The position numbers and the translations under genes are program-made. The notes beneath the pieces are model-generated. The model made no database searches, was not told the origin of the DNA, and saw nothing but the letters and a program-made list of their open reading frames with translations. Source: Sphingobacteriaceae bacterium (GTDB lineage: Bacteria > Bacteroidota > Bacteroidia > UBA7662). From it: a stretch of 64,000 nt of DNA. Shown piece after piece: positions 25,495 to 34,027 of the stretch (position 1 is the stretch's first letter; each line of letters opens with the position of its first letter). The DNA is taken from NCBI GenBank assembly GCA_030682795.1, contig JAUXNJ010000040.1, positions 124,001 through 188,000 of the forward strand. Direction: 5' to 3'.

Positions 25495-27837
25495 TCAAAA
25501 CACCCAACTCGCCACCGCCTGTATGTTGCGACCCGGCTCGGGCAGGTTGAGCAGGCGGTAGCGACTCATGTGGTTGAGGTAACGCACATTGAGTAGGTTT
25601 TGGGCCATCAGCCGTACTTCGAGCTGCTGTTTGCCGGCTTTGAAGTTGCCGCCGACTTGCACATTGAGCAGTTGGTAGGCGGGTGTGGGCTCTTCGTTGC
25701 GATCTACCCGCGTTTGGGCCGCTACCCAGCGCCAGTCGAGGCCGATAAAGGGCTGCTGCACCCACTTAGGACTTCTTTCTAAGCTGTATTCCACTTCCCA
25801 AGTCACACTTCCGGGCGAAGTCCAGGGCAAGGGCACCCCCGTATCCAGGTTCTTCATCCACACATACTCGCCCAACAAAGCCAGGTGGAGGTTGTGCAGC
25901 AAGTGGTATTCGAGTTGGAGCTCGGTGCCGGTATGCACCACGCTGCCCTGACTGTACAAAAATATCTGTCCGCCTTCGGGCAAAAAGGTAAACTGCCCAG
26001 TGGGGCGGAGGTAGATGTAGTTGCTGAAGTAGTTGAAATACGGACTCAGCTTAAACTCCCAGCGCGATTTGCGGTAGTTGAGGGCTAAATCGAGTTGCCA
26101 GCCGCGCTCAGCATCGAGGGTGCTGTCGCCCACCTCGTGCCTAAAGCTGCCGTGGTGCACGCCATTGCTGGTGAGCTCGGGTACGGTAGGCAGCCTAAAG
26201 CTGCTCCCCAGGTTGACTTTGAGGTTGAAGTCGGGTTTCGGCATCCAGCTCAAGCCCACAGCCCCCGATCCGTTATGGAAGAAACGGTCGATTTGTGGGG
26301 CCCGCTGCCGGTCAATCCACTCGCCAGCCACAATCAAACTTTCCCAGTAACGCTCGCTTTGCAACCGACCAATGTCGTAACGCGCGCCGGCACTGGCAAA
26401 CAAGCGCGGCCGCAGTTGCCATTGTAACAAGGCAAAAACACCCGATTGCAAGGCACTGTAATTGGGCACCAAAAACTCAAATCCCGAAATACGATTCTGC
26501 TGGTATTGTCCGCTCGCCCCCAAAATGAGGTTGCGCGCCGTGTCTATTTTGATGTGATAGCGGGCGTTGTAACTCCAGGTGCCGAGGTCCATGCCGTGCG
26601 CTACATTGTTGCTGCTGTCTAAAAAAGGCCGGCCGTGGGCGTGGGGCAGCGACAACTCCCGCCGCTCGTTGAGCTGGTAGCCGAGGTCGAGCTCTAGCCA
26701 ATTGCTGCCCAAAATTACACTGCTGTTGCTCGATACTTTGTAGTGGCGAATCGACTGACTAGGCAAGGCGATGTTACGCCGGTTGCCATCGTTCACCACC
26801 CGGTAGCCCAGCGGACGCCCCATGGCGCCCGGGAAAAAGCCGATTTGTTGGTCGAACCTGCTGAAGTTCACATGGCTGTAGCCCCATTTTTTGTTCACGC
26901 CCACCGAGCCGCTGAGGTGCAACTCTTCGCCGGCGGTGTTTTCGAGGCGACCGTCGGGAATCGGGATCTTGAAGCGGTTGTAAGTAAAAGTATCGGCCGG
27001 CAAGGTGTAGTCGCCATAACTGTGCGCCGTGGCCCGCAGCCGGTACACCAAGCCGCTGCGGTTGTGGCCTTGCACCGCCGCCGAGCTGCCGATGTGCTGG
27101 TTCACGCTGCGCCCAAGCAGGGTCACGGTGCCTTCTACTTTGTCTTCGGCGGGAAAAAGTCGCGGTTTGATTTGCAACACCCCCGCCATGGCATCGGAGC
27201 CGTAGAGGAGGGAAGCGGGACCCTTCAAAATCTCTACCCTGCCCACGTTAAATTGGTCTATTTCGAGGCCGTGGTCAATGCCCCACTGCTGTCCTTCTTG
27301 TTTGATGCCGTTTTCGGTGACTGCCACGCGGTTGAAACTCAGTCCCCGAATCACGGGTTTCGACACTCCAATGCCGGTATTGATGGTTTGGATGCCCGGC
27401 AGCCGCTCTAAACTCTGCATCAGGGTTTGTCCCGCGTACTTGCGCAACTGCTCCTCGCTCACCACCACGGTGCTTTGTGTTTGCTGTTGCTCATTGGTTT
27501 TGGTGAGGTCGTTTTCTATCAAAACCTCCCGCAGCTCCAAGCTCGAGGCCTTTAAAACCACCCGCAGCACTTCGTTTTGGTGCAACCGCACGTTCACGCT
27601 CTGCGCTTCATAGCCTAAAAACTGGATGTGGAGGTGGTAATCGCCCTTTTTGAGTCCTTCAAAGCTAAATTTGCCTTGGGCATCGGTAATCCTGCCGCGC
27701 TGTATCTCATGCACCAATACACTGGCACCTACCACGGGCTGCTGCTGGGCGTCGAGCACTTGGCCGCGTAGACTAAACTGCGCCCAGGCCCCGAAAGGAC
27801 TAAACACCAGTAGAAAGTAAAAAAGCAGGACGCGCAT
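25495..27837 (-). CDS. TonB-dependent outer membrane receptor
   Basis: This 780-residue receptor has a signal peptide (MRVLLFYFLLVFSPFGAWAQ) and a carboxypeptidase-regulatory-like domain (residues about 22-100: GQVLDAQQQPVVGASVLVHE). Next come a plug domain (VVVSEEQLRKYAGQTLMQSL to VEILKGPASLLYGSDAMAGV) and a 22-strand barrel ending in an aromatic residue (VASWVF). The barrel contains SNGVHHGSFRHEVGD, which resembles the histidine-bearing segment of ZnuD-type zinc receptors. A metal or metal-chelate substrate is therefore plausible but unproven. The ATG at 27837 is preferred to an in-frame GTG three codons earlier. No SusD gene is adjacent. Confidence 0.92.
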   Translation of the reverse strand: MRVLLFYFLLVFSPFGAWAQFSLRGQVLDAQQQPVVGASVLVHEIQRGRITDAQGKFSFEGLKKGDYHLHIQFLGYEAQSVNVRLHQNEVLRVVLKASSLELREVLIENDLTKTNEQQQTQSTVVVSEEQLRKYAGQTLMQSLERLPGIQTINTGIGVSKPVIRGLSFNRVAVTENGIKQEGQQWGIDHGLEIDQFNVGRVEILKGPASLLYGSDAMAGVLQIKPRLFPAEDKVEGTVTLLGRSVNQHIGSSAAVQGHNRSGLVYRLRATAHSYGDYTLPADTFTYNRFKIPIPDGRLENTAGEELHLSGSVGVNKKWGYSHVNFSRFDQQIGFFPGAMGRPLGYRVVNDGNRRNIALPSQSIRHYKVSSNSSVILGSNWLELDLGYQLNERRELSLPHAHGRPFLDSSNNVAHGMDLGTWSYNARYHIKIDTARNLILGASGQYQQNRISGFEFLVPNYSALQSGVFALLQWQLRPRLFASAGARYDIGRLQSERYWESLIVAGEWIDRQRAPQIDRFFHNGSGAVGLSWMPKPDFNLKVNLGSSFRLPTVPELTSNGVHHGSFRHEVGDSTLDAERGWQLDLALNYRKSRWEFKLSPYFNYFSNYIYLRPTGQFTFLPEGGQIFLYSQGSVVHTGTELQLEYHLLHNLHLALLGEYVWMKNLDTGVPLPWTSPGSVTWEVEYSLERSPKWVQQPFIGLDWRWVAAQTRVDRNEEPTPAYQLLNVQVGGNFKAGKQQLEVRLMAQNLLNVRYLNHMSRYRLLNLPEPGRNIQAVASWVF

Positions 27838-27963
27838 TTGCAACACAATTGCAAAACTACATTTTTTTCGTCGCGCTGGTTCCCTTTTTTAGCGCGTTAA
27901 CCCGCTTTGTCCCGACCATTTGCTAAATATTTGTTAAAAACGGATGGTTTTTTGAATAGTACC

Positions 27964-27993
27964 TTGCATTGCATAATACCTTTTATACCTTTG
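27964..27993 (+). promoter_or_regulatory. Promoter of the PadR-PspC operon
   Basis: TTG at 27964-27966 or 27969-27971 and TACCTTTG at 27986-27993 fit the Bacteroidota TTTG/TAnnTTTG promoter with 14-19 bases between the boxes. The ATG of the PadR gene is at 28020. Confidence 0.6.
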
Positions 27994-28019
27994 TAGCTGT
28001 AATAACCAAGTACCATGTT

Positions 28020-28370
28020 ATGAATGCAGAAAATACATCCGTCCAAATGCGCAAAGGCATCCTCGAATACGGGATCCTGCTCGTAATAGCGAGGGGAGAG
28101 GTGTACACCTCCGACCTCATCGAGGAACTCAAAGCCGCACGCATCATCGTGGTGGAAGGCACCCTCTACCCGCTGCTCAACCGCTTGCAGAAGGTGGGAC
28201 TGCTCGCCTACACCTGGAAAGAGTCGCCCTCCGGCCCACCGCGCAAATATTACCGCCTTACCGACGAAGGCAGCGCCTTCCTCCAAAGTTTACACGCCAC
28301 CTGGCAAGAGCTCACTGGCTCCATCAACAGCATCTTAAACAAAACCAATCAAACCAACAGTCATGAATAA
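28020..28370 (+). CDS. PadR family transcriptional regulator
   Basis: This 116-residue protein has the PadR winged helix (MRKGILEYGILLVIARGEVY, then VEGTLYPLLNRLQKVGLLAY and PRKYYRLTDEG). It has a short C-terminal dimerisation helix. The ATG at 28020 matches the family length; an upstream in-frame codon would overlap the promoter. The gene overlaps the PspC gene by 8 bases. PadR-PspC pairs are a recurring Bacteroidota arrangement in which the regulator probably controls its own operon in response to envelope stress or small molecules (inference). Confidence 0.93.
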   Translation: MNAENTSVQMRKGILEYGILLVIARGEVYTSDLIEELKAARIIVVEGTLYPLLNRLQKVGLLAYTWKESPSGPPRKYYRLTDEGSAFLQSLHATWQELTGSINSILNKTNQTNSHE

Positions 28371-30120
28371 AACGGTCACCTTTAACCTGAACGGTCTCGT
28401 TTTCACCATTGAAGAAGACGGATACGAAGCCTTGCGCATTTACCTCGAGGCCGTGCAACATTACCTCGATAAGCTCGAAGAAGGGCGTGAAATTTTGGTA
28501 GAAGTAGAAGCCCGCATCGCCGAAAAATTCAAAAACGCCCTGGGAAGCGAACGCTATGTGCTGCTACTCAGCGATGTGGAGCAGGTGAAGGCCGAAATGG
28601 GTAGTCCCGAGCAGTTTCAAGAGCTCGAAAGCGAGGAGGAAGCCGCCGAAGCCACCTTTGAGCAAGCCCCGCAACCCGAACCCCTCCAGCGCAACCTCTA
28701 CCGCAGCAAGCAAAACAAAATGCTCGGTGGCGTGGCCTCCGGTTTGGCCGCCCATTTACAAGTAGATGTGGTGGTGGTGCGCCTGCTGTTCATCCTCTCG
28801 GTGTTTTTGTTCGCCGGTTACGGACTCATCATCTACCTCATTTTGTGGGTCACCGTGCCCATGAACGAGCAATTATTGCTCAGCCAAAAGGCTGGTGAAG
28901 CCGCACCCGAGAAATCGAAACGCCTGTACCGCAACCGCGACAATAAAGTGCTAGCGGGCGTGAGCTCCGGACTCGCCGCCTACCTGCGCATCGACCCCGT
29001 AATTGTGCGGGTGCTCTTCATCATCGCCTTGTTCTGGGGCGGCTTTGGACTGCTGGCTTATGTTGTGCTGTGGATAGCCACCCCCGAGGCCAAAACCCTG
29101 GCTCAGAAGGTAGAAATGGAAGGCGAAAAGCCCAACCTCGCCAACCTGAGCAAGGCTGGTCAGCGCAAAAACGACGACCCAAACGAGCAAGGCCTCCTCA
29201 ACCGCCTCTTGCGCTTTCCCTTTGAAGTACTAAGAGTGCTGTTTGAAGCCCTCAAAAGCGTGTTCAAAGCCTTTTTTGGGGTAGCCCGCATTTTCATCGG
29301 CGCTTTTATCCTCTTTGTAGCGGCTGTGTTTTTATTCGGCTACGGCATCAGCATGGGCTCGGCCTTTGGCGTGTACTTTGGTGCCATCCCCGCCAAATTG
29401 CCCTTTCCCATCGACGCCCTCAGCGGCAGCGTGGGCAGTGACGTGGCCATCCTGTTTTTAGCCGCTGGCTTTTTGCTGATTCCCATTTTATTTGCCCTTT
29501 TTGCTGGCGTCCGCATCCTGTTTAACCGCAGTATTTTCAGTCGCCAGCTGCTCTTCATCGGCGCTGGTACTTGGCTCGTGCTGGCCCTGGCCCTCTTACT
29601 CATGGGCATCCGCACCGCTACTTTTTTCCAAGAAGAAGGCAACTTTATACATACCCACGAGCTGGTATTGGCCGAGAAGGGATTGTTACTGGTAGATAGG
29701 CAATCAGATGAAAACAATATGTTTCAGCCTGCCACCTTGCGCATCCTAGCGCATAAAGAAAAGGGTGTTCGGCTGCAGGAGTTCATCGAGTCGCGGGGCA
29801 AAGATGCCGAAGAAGCCAACGTATGGGCCAGCATGGCGCAGTATGGCTACAGTCAGCCCACCGACACCAGTTTGCTGCTCAACCGCAAGCTCAAGCTGTA
29901 TCCAGGCGCGCGTTTCCGTGCCCAAGAAGGGCGCTTTGAGCTCTATGTACAAGAAGGCCGCCTCATTCGCCTGAGCCGGGAGGCCGCCCATATGCTCGAT
30001 TATTACAAGCACTCACATGAAATGCTGCGCAGCAAGCAAGACTTCTTCACCGTAAAAGTCACGCAAGACGGACTCGAGTGTGTGGATTGTGTGTATGAAG
30101 AAGAAGGGAGTGATTTGTGA
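28363..30120 (+). CDS. PspC-domain membrane protein with two PspC repeats
   Basis: This 585-residue membrane protein starts with a helical cytosolic region (residues 1-100, EEDGYEALRIYLEAVQHYLD). Two PspC domains follow (about 108-168 and 187-245), each with the family line K.LGGVASGLA/KVLAGVSSGLAAYL and a hydrophobic pair ending in LWVTVP or LWIATP. Four more membrane helices (about 300-420) follow, and a C-terminal soluble domain. PspC proteins take part in envelope-stress signalling. The last three codons and the stop (S-D-L-stop) lie in sequence that already resembles the AATCGC-type repeat beginning here, so the natural 3' end may have been replaced. Confidence 0.88.
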   Translation: MNKTVTFNLNGLVFTIEEDGYEALRIYLEAVQHYLDKLEEGREILVEVEARIAEKFKNALGSERYVLLLSDVEQVKAEMGSPEQFQELESEEEAAEATFEQAPQPEPLQRNLYRSKQNKMLGGVASGLAAHLQVDVVVVRLLFILSVFLFAGYGLIIYLILWVTVPMNEQLLLSQKAGEAAPEKSKRLYRNRDNKVLAGVSSGLAAYLRIDPVIVRVLFIIALFWGGFGLLAYVVLWIATPEAKTLAQKVEMEGEKPNLANLSKAGQRKNDDPNEQGLLNRLLRFPFEVLRVLFEALKSVFKAFFGVARIFIGAFILFVAAVFLFGYGISMGSAFGVYFGAIPAKLPFPIDALSGSVGSDVAILFLAAGFLLIPILFALFAGVRILFNRSIFSRQLLFIGAGTWLVLALALLLMGIRTATFFQEEGNFIHTHELVLAEKGLLLVDRQSDENNMFQPATLRILAHKEKGVRLQEFIESRGKDAEEANVWASMAQYGYSQPTDTSLLLNRKLKLYPGARFRAQEGRFELYVQEGRLIRLSREAAHMLDYYKHSHEMLRSKQDFFTVKVTQDGLECVDCVYEEEGSDL

Positions 30121-30287
30121 TTGGCGATTGGCGAGGGCGATTGGCGATTTGGGATTAATTCCCAAATGCCCCGGTCCTTGAGCGCTGCGATACTTTACTT
30201 CCTTCGGTCCCTGAGCGCTGCGACAGCATCAGTCGAAGGGTGGTCCCTGAGGTTCTCGAAGCTGGTCCCTGAGGTTCGCGAAGGGAA
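30108..30287. repeat. Intergenic repeats: AATCGC-type array (part A) and CCCTGAG-type units
   Basis: From the last codons of the PspC gene, words such as GTGATTTG, TGATTGGCGATTGGCGA and GATTTGGGATT form the A-type array (to about 30156). After it, four units of the type GGTCCCTGAG...TCGAAGGG (or GAGCGCTGCGA) follow at 30170-30287. Related arrays occur at 33408-34027, 36877-37112, 38497-38641 and 45443-45925. The rest of the gap to 30447 holds nothing that I recognise. Confidence 0.75.
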
Positions 30288-30447
30288 GATGTGCGAATTG
30301 TCTTTGCCACGAATAGAACATTGCCGCCACGTTTTACAGTTACGTCGGCTGTTGCATAAGTTTCAATTGGTTCAAGGGTTGTTTTCTTGGCTTAACGGCT
30401 ATTTACTGTGTAAGAATTGTATTCGATTCTAAAACTTTCTAGCCCTT

Positions 30448-30822
30448 TTAGTTGCCAAGTAGCCAGTTAAATACATTTAAATGTTTTACTCCACCTCTAT
30501 TTTGAGTAAAGGAGTCGGTAGTCAGGAGAAATTTGGGATAATTATCAAGGATGTTTTCTAAAGCACTAAATTCGCGTTCCACGGTGCTTTCGCTGTTTAA
30601 CTGCCAGGCAACTTGATAGTACTCCAATTCACCTCGATTGGTTTTGCAAATAAAGTCTATTTCAAAATTACGAGCGCATCCCGTCCATACTTTGTACCCT
30701 CTGCGAAGCAATTCGAGAAAAACTATATTTTCAAGTAAATGACCTCGGTCTGCTGTACGGTCTTTGTCCTTATAAGCCAGGAGCTTACTGAGATATCCCT
30801 CGCGTTGAATAAATGGACTCAT
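30448..30822 (-). pseudogene. C-terminal remnant of a DUF4143 AAA ATPase gene
   Basis: The 124 codons encode the C-terminal DUF4143 part of an AAA ATPase: DRGHLLENIVFLELLRRGYKVW, then EIDFICKTNRGELEYYQVAW and the end LKHLNVFNWLLG-like. The family normally has about 380-430 residues with a P-loop domain first. Here about 270 residues are missing and nothing upstream encodes them. The remnant begins directly next to a long perfect inverted repeat (30838-30884). The nuclease-like pattern E-x-D, E-x-x-x-V is intact, but without the ATPase part the protein is unlikely to work. Confidence 0.8.
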
Positions 30823-30837
30823 AATGCTAAGTTCATT

Positions 30838-30884
30838 GTTAAATCATTAAAACTTGCAGTTTTTACAAGTTTTAATGATTTAAC
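30838..30884. repeat. Perfect 19-bp inverted repeat
   Basis: GTTAAATCATTAAAACTTG (30838-30856) is followed by a 9-base loop and its exact reverse complement (30866-30884). The stem has no mismatch, is AT-rich and does not end in a typical T run. It sits 16 bases from the start of the DUF4143 remnant. It could be an operator, a transcript hairpin or the end of an inserted element. Confidence 0.85.
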
Positions 30885-30950
30885 ATTAGTCGTTTTTAGT
30901 TTTAGGGAAATTGTCCATCTTTCGAGCGAGTAAAATCGCTCACATCGCAA

Positions 30951-32075
30951 CTACCACCGCCTAAACCAACCCTTCTTCCAAAACAGCCCTAATTGAAACA
31001 GTGCAATGAGCACCATCACTGTCACTACCGATACGTAACCGATAGGAGAGTAGAGCTCGGGCATGTTGAGCGGCATGGCTTCTCCATTATCGCTTTCGCG
31101 TACAAAATTCATCCCGTAAACGCCAGCAATAAAACTCAACGGGATAAAAATGGCCGATACCATGGTAAGCACTTTCATGATTTCGTTCATGTAATTGTTT
31201 ACAGCCGTATTGTACAAATCGAGCAGGTTGGCGCTGATTTCGCGGTAGTTTTCGGCATGGTCCATGAGGCTCACCACGTGGTCGTAGAGGTCGCGGAGGT
31301 AGATTTTGATATCGTCCTGACTGTTGAGGTGGTCGTTGCGCAGCAAATTATTGGCCAGCTCGCGGGTAGGCCACACAATGCGGCGGATGGCGAGCAGGTC
31401 GTGCTTGAGGTGCATGATTTGGTCGCGGTGCTCGCGCCTCGGCTTGGTGAGCAGCAGGTTTTCGAGCTTTTCCATGCGCTCGCCCAGGTCGTTGAGCACC
31501 AAAAAATAGTGATCCACCACGGCATCGAGCAGGGCATAGGCCAGATACTCCGATTTGCGTTTGCGAATGGGCATCATTTCGTTGCGCAGGCGGTTGCGCA
31601 CCGGTTCGAGCACGTCTTCATAGGTTTCCTGGATGGTGATGAGGGTGTTGCCGAGTACAAAAAACGACAGTTGGTCGTTTACCACCTGCTGCTGGCTATC
31701 CAAATACAACATCCGCGACACCATAAACAAATGCCCAAACTGCTCCTCCACCTTAGGTTGCTGGCGAGAGGCAATGTCTTCGAGCTCCAAGGGGTGGATG
31801 CCGAAATCGCGGTCGAGCCAGTCGAACAGCTCCGGGTTTTGTAGTCCCCGCACATCTATCCAACGGGTAAAAGCAGCCGCTGGTGCTGGTCTGCTGCGGG
31901 CTTCGGCTACGTCCACCGGCCCCAATTCCTCCAAAGCATCGGCATTAAAGTGATATTCGTAAACTTGAGTAGGTAAGGCATCTTGGGGAATAAAAATGCT
32001 GCCCGGTTTGGCCCCGAGTTTGGCTTTATTGTAGCGGAAATACTTGAGTTTGTTTTGAACGGCCGTTGCTTTCAT
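30951..32075 (-). CDS. corA: CorA family magnesium/cobalt channel
   Basis: This 374-residue protein has the CorA layout: an N-terminal alpha/beta funnel domain, a long coiled stalk helix (about 230-305) and two membrane helices at the C-terminus. The hallmark YGMNF lies after the first helix (MVSAIFIPLSFIAGVYGMNF), and the protein ends with the basic WKKGWFRRW. It forms pentamers that conduct Mg2+, Co2+ or Ni2+. The ATG at 32075 is chosen; an earlier codon adds five residues. It is a single gene divergent from the next one. Confidence 0.96.
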   Translation of the reverse strand: MKATAVQNKLKYFRYNKAKLGAKPGSIFIPQDALPTQVYEYHFNADALEELGPVDVAEARSRPAPAAAFTRWIDVRGLQNPELFDWLDRDFGIHPLELEDIASRQQPKVEEQFGHLFMVSRMLYLDSQQQVVNDQLSFFVLGNTLITIQETYEDVLEPVRNRLRNEMMPIRKRKSEYLAYALLDAVVDHYFLVLNDLGERMEKLENLLLTKPRREHRDQIMHLKHDLLAIRRIVWPTRELANNLLRNDHLNSQDDIKIYLRDLYDHVVSLMDHAENYREISANLLDLYNTAVNNYMNEIMKVLTMVSAIFIPLSFIAGVYGMNFVRESDNGEAMPLNMPELYSPIGYVSVVTVMVLIALFQLGLFWKKGWFRRW

Positions 32076-32137
32076 GCACCAAAGTAACAAAAATGTTGTT
32101 ATTAACGTTGTGACTTCTCAATCGTGTGCTCATCCCT

Positions 32138-32145
32138 TATCTTTG
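32138..32145 (+). promoter_or_regulatory. Promoter box TATCTTTG directly before the start codon
   Basis: An exact TAnnTTTG match ends 5 bases before the ATG at 32151, so the transcript would be leaderless or nearly so. Confidence 0.6.
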
Positions 32146-32150
32146 GAAAG

Positions 32151-33407
32151 ATGAAAAAACTTTTGCTACTCGGTTTTTGCTTTTGGTCGCTGCAATTGCA
32201 GGCGGCGCGGATCCTCATTCCGATGGACAAAGCGCAGCGCGACCACCTCAAGTCGTACGGCATGGCCTATTTTGCCCTGCAACAAGGCATAGAAGTAAGT
32301 TGGTTACTCAATTACCGTGGCGGGAGCTTCAGCATGCCGCAATTGCCCACCCTCGAAAACGAATGCCGCATTCGTGGCGTGAGTTACGAGGTGCTGCCCG
32401 ACATTCGCTATGAGCAAATTTTATTGGAGATTGCCGATCCGGAGGTGAACATGGATGTGGTGAAGCTGGAGGTAGCGCCGAAAATAGCGGTGTATACCCC
32501 GCCTACCAAGCAGCCTTGGGACGATGCCGTAACGATGGCGCTGGTTTATGCCGAAATTCCCTACGAAAAAGTGTACGACGATGAGGTGCTGCAAGGGAAA
32601 CTGCCGCTATACGATTGGCTGCACTTGCACCACGAGGATTTTACAGGGCAGTTTGGGCGCTTTTATGCCGCTTACCGCGATGCCCCTTGGTACCAAGCCG
32701 AGGTGCGCGAAGCCAATGCCACCGCCGCCCGCCATGGCTTTAGCAAGGTGTCGCAGCTGAAACTGGCCGTGGTACATAAGATCCGAGATTTTGTAAGTGG
32801 TGGCGGCTTTTTGTTTGCCATGTGCTCGGCTACCGATACCTACGACATCGCCTTGGCCGCCGAGGGCATCGACATCTGCGAAAGCATGTACGACGGTGAT
32901 CCTGCCGATCCCAATGCGCAGCAGAAGCTTGATTTCGACAAGACCTTCGCCTTCAAAAACTTTGTGCTCAAGCGCAATCCCCTCGAGTACGAGTTTTCCG
33001 ACATCGACGCCACTAATACCCGCGGGTTTATAGGCGAGCAAAACGACTTTTTTACCCTTTTTGAGTTTTCGGCCAAATGGGATGTAATTCCCACCATGCT
33101 CAACCAAAACCACGAGCAGGTAATCAAGGGATTTATGGGACAAACCACCGCCTTTCGCAAAGAAACCATCAAAAGTGATGTGTTGATTTTGGGGGAAACG
33201 CGCAGTTTGAACGAAACCCGCTACATCCACGGCAGCTATGGCAAGGGCACCTGGACGTTTTACGGGGGGCACGACCCAGCCGACTACCAGCACATGGTAG
33301 GGGAGCCGCCCACCGACCTCAATCTTCACCCCAATTCGCCTGGCTATCGCCTCATTTTGAACAATATTTTGTTCCCGGCGGCGCGTAAGAAGAAGCAAAA
33401 AACTTAA
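32151..33407 (+). CDS. Conserved exported Bacteroidota protein, often labelled asparagine synthetase B
   Basis: This 418-residue protein has a signal peptide (MKKLLLLGFCFWSLQLQA) followed by RILIPMDKAQRDHLKSYGMAYFALQQGIEVSWLLNYRGGSF. This start is shared by a conserved Bacteroidota family that databases often call asparagine synthetase B. It has no glutamine-amidotransferase class II start (Cys-2) and no PP-loop, so that name is misleading. The layout is closer to a class I amidotransferase-like fold (VSGGGFLFAMCSATDTYDIA with a cysteine, and later YGGHDPADY). The real function is unknown. Its stop codon is directly followed by the composite repeat (33408 onward). Confidence 0.8.
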   Translation: MKKLLLLGFCFWSLQLQAARILIPMDKAQRDHLKSYGMAYFALQQGIEVSWLLNYRGGSFSMPQLPTLENECRIRGVSYEVLPDIRYEQILLEIADPEVNMDVVKLEVAPKIAVYTPPTKQPWDDAVTMALVYAEIPYEKVYDDEVLQGKLPLYDWLHLHHEDFTGQFGRFYAAYRDAPWYQAEVREANATAARHGFSKVSQLKLAVVHKIRDFVSGGGFLFAMCSATDTYDIALAAEGIDICESMYDGDPADPNAQQKLDFDKTFAFKNFVLKRNPLEYEFSDIDATNTRGFIGEQNDFFTLFEFSAKWDVIPTMLNQNHEQVIKGFMGQTTAFRKETIKSDVLILGETRSLNETRYIHGSYGKGTWTFYGGHDPADYQHMVGEPPTDLNLHPNSPGYRLILNNILFPAARKKKQKT

Positions 33408-33815
33408 CAGATCGTTCGCCTGCGGCTCACTTTTCAGACCGCTCGCCTTCGGCTCGCTTTACAGACCGCTCACCTTTGGTTCGCTGACAGACCGCTCGCC
33501 GGTTGCTCGCTAACAGACCGCTCCCTATGGTCGCTGAGAGACAAAGCAGGCGCTGGCGTATAACAGCACGTTTTCAGCATGTGCATTTTCGTAGGCTTTT
33601 TAAGCGATTTTACCCACCAAATCGGAAATCGCCAATCAAAATCAGAAATCGCTAATCGAAATCGCCAATCGAAATCCCCGCCATTCGATTGCTGCTGTCG
33701 CAGCGCTCAGAGACCGGTGTTTTAAATCGAAAATCGCTAATCGAAATCGAAAATCGCTAATCGAAATCGGAAATCGCCAATCGAAATCAGAAATCGCCCA
33801 TCATAAATCCTAAAT
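33408..33815 (-). repeat. Composite intergenic repeat, copy 1 (B units, linker, A array)
   Basis: Directly after the TAA of the upstream gene come five tandem units of 25-27 bases beginning CAGAccGcTCgCC and ending in CGCT plus two or three bases (33408-33535). A linker contains AGGCGCTGGCGTATAA (33551-33566) and later ACCAAATCGGAAATCG. The A array runs to about 33815 with words AATCGCCAATCGAAATC. Inside the A array lies a reversed CCCTGAG-type unit (about 33687-33718). Read on the minus strand, the order is A, linker, B, as in the copies at 36884 and 45443. Confidence 0.8.
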
Positions 33816-33851
33816 CAAAAAAGCCGCCTCCCCTCAAGAAAACGGCTTTTT
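33816..33851. terminator. Terminator between convergent genes
   Basis: AAAAAGCCG and CGGCTTTTT form a 9-bp stem with A and T runs on both sides, around a 17-base loop. It can serve both directions. It lies about 170 bases beyond the stop of the E2 gene, with repeat units in between. Confidence 0.75.
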
Positions 33852-33894
33852 ATATCAAAACTAAATCTAATCAATCGTTGATTAGCCCCACACT

Positions 33895-34027
33895 GCCCAT
33901 CCGCCAGCGCCGAATCTCTCTGATAGCGAGCCGAAGGCGAGCGGTCTGTTAGGGAGTGAAACGACCGGTCTGTTAGCGAGCCCGCCGGCGAGCGGTCTGT
34001 AAAGCGAGTCGAAGACGAGCGTTCTAT
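33895..34027 (+). repeat. Composite intergenic repeat, copy 2 (linker and B units)
   Basis: CCGCCAGCGCC is followed by four B-type units (GATAGCGAGCCGAAGGCGAGCGGTCTG and relatives). The last unit reaches into the TAG stop codon of the minus-strand E2 gene (34024-34026). Read in the direction of that gene, the stop is followed by units of the same form and orientation as those after the gene at 33407. Confidence 0.8.

Noticed and set aside
30993-31844. A 283-codon open frame opposite corA
   Set aside because: It is the antisense of a well-conserved CorA protein and shows no family features of its own.
32607-33398. A 263-codon minus-strand frame
   Set aside because: It lies entirely opposite the conserved exported protein at 32151 and has no promoter or plausible N-terminus.
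33408-34027. CRISPR array
   Set aside because: The 25-27-base units follow each other without unique spacers, vary in sequence, and no cas gene is in the window.
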